Assembly: GCA_003694775.1 (NCBI GenBank)
Contig: RFJV01000516.1
Location: forward strand, 1 to 6,212
Direction of reading: 5' to 3'
DNA from: Chloroflexota bacterium
GTDB taxonomy: Bacteria > Chloroflexota > Anaerolineae > 4572-78 > J111
Length of the DNA stretch: 6,212 nt
Positions 5,956 to 6,212 of this stretch are shown here, in pieces (the stretch's first letter is position 1; each line of letters starts with the position of its first letter). A program made the translations under genes and the position numbers. The notes beneath the pieces were generated by a model. That model was given only the letters and a program-made list of their open reading frames with translations. It ran no database searches and was not told the DNA's origin.

Positions 5956-6210
5956 ATGGCTTTACAAATAACAGTGAATTACCCGGAAACGTGGCCCGAT
6001 GCCCTTCAGCAAACGCCAGAACAGTTTGAGTTTGAAGCCAAGATGGCAATGGCGGCAAAATTGTTTGAGTTGAAGCGACTCTCTTCGGGAATGGCGGCGG
6101 CGTTGGTGGGAATTGACCGTGTTACTTTTCTGCTAAGTCTGCACCGTTATGGTGTCCCTATGATTGACCTGAGTGAACAGGAACTGGCATCAGACGTAAA
6201 AAATGCCTGA
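5956..6210 (+). CDS. UPF0175 family protein, probable type II antitoxin
   Basis: The 84-residue protein matches the UPF0175 pattern. A helix rich in E, A and K (about 24-38, FEFEAKMAMAAKLFELKR) is followed by a helix-turn-helix-like stretch, SSGMAAALVGIDRVTFLLSL (43-62), then HRYGVPMIDLSEQEL (63-77) and an acidic end. This order of Ser-Gly, Ala-Ala, Gly, Arg-Phe-Leu and Gly-Val-Pro is characteristic of the family. Members are often encoded directly upstream of a DUF3368 (PIN-like nuclease) toxin and are thought to neutralise it and bind the operon promoter. Length is normal and the gene looks complete. It is visibly more AT-rich than the glycosyltransferase upstream, which suits a mobile toxin-antitoxin unit. 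Antitoxin function is inferred from the family; binding activity is not shown by the sequence. Confidence 0.82.
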   Translation: MALQITVNYPETWPDALQQTPEQFEFEAKMAMAAKLFELKRLSSGMAAALVGIDRVTFLLSLHRYGVPMIDLSEQELASDVKNA

Positions 6211-6212
6211 AC
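6203..6212 (+). CDS. Possible start of an overlapping downstream gene (DUF3368-like toxin?), cut by the window edge
   Basis: ATG at 6203 overlaps the UPF0175 stop codon by eight bases and reads M-P-E before the window ends. Overlapping starts of this kind are typical of antitoxin-toxin pairs, and DUF3368 toxins commonly begin with Met-Pro followed by a Val-Val-Ser-Asn strand. Only three codons are visible, so this rests on the neighbour gene and the overlap, not on the residues themselves. Confidence 0.3.

Overview
The window looks like a piece of a GC-rich, free-living bacterial chromosome. A Chloroflexota (Anaerolineae-like) source is my best guess. It rests on a standalone 100-residue isoamylase early-set (CBM48) protein, a very long GT-C glycosyltransferase with a beta-sandwich tail, and intergenic DNA carrying repeats of the 'cacaaagacacggag' type. 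This assignment is inference; no rRNA or other marker gene is present.

Layout. Positions 1-1747 (minus) hold the N-terminal 582 residues of an ATP-dependent hydantoinase/oxoprolinase (HyuA-type) whose C-terminus lies beyond the left edge. Positions 1748-1913 hold a nine-unit heptamer repeat and a strong hairpin terminator. Positions 1914-2216 (minus) encode the small CBM48 protein, with a near-consensus sigma-70 promoter and a strong ribosome binding site. Positions 2217-2768 are non-coding and unusually structured: after the CBM48 leader and promoter come a 9-bp-stem hairpin, a 143-bp MITE-like element with perfect 13-bp terminal inverted repeats and nested palindromes, and a ~75-bp imperfect palindrome centred on TTTTTTAAAAAA. 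Positions 2769-5861 (plus) encode a 1030-residue membrane glycosyltransferase (PMT/ArnT-like GT-C fold) with three extracytoplasmic beta-sandwich modules. A hairpin terminator and a possible promoter follow. Positions 5956-6210 (plus) encode a UPF0175 protein, a likely type II antitoxin. An overlapping ATG at 6203 may start its toxin, cut off by the window edge.

The genes do not form one pathway. The two minus-strand genes are separated by a terminator and probably transcribed independently. The glycosyltransferase appears monocistronic, and the UPF0175 gene, more AT-rich than its neighbours, looks like an accessory toxin-antitoxin unit. I see no clear new multigene system. The most notable parts are the intergenic palindromes at 2401-2700, the heptamer array at 1777-1840, the modular glycosyltransferase tail, and the truncated toxin-antitoxin module at the right edge.
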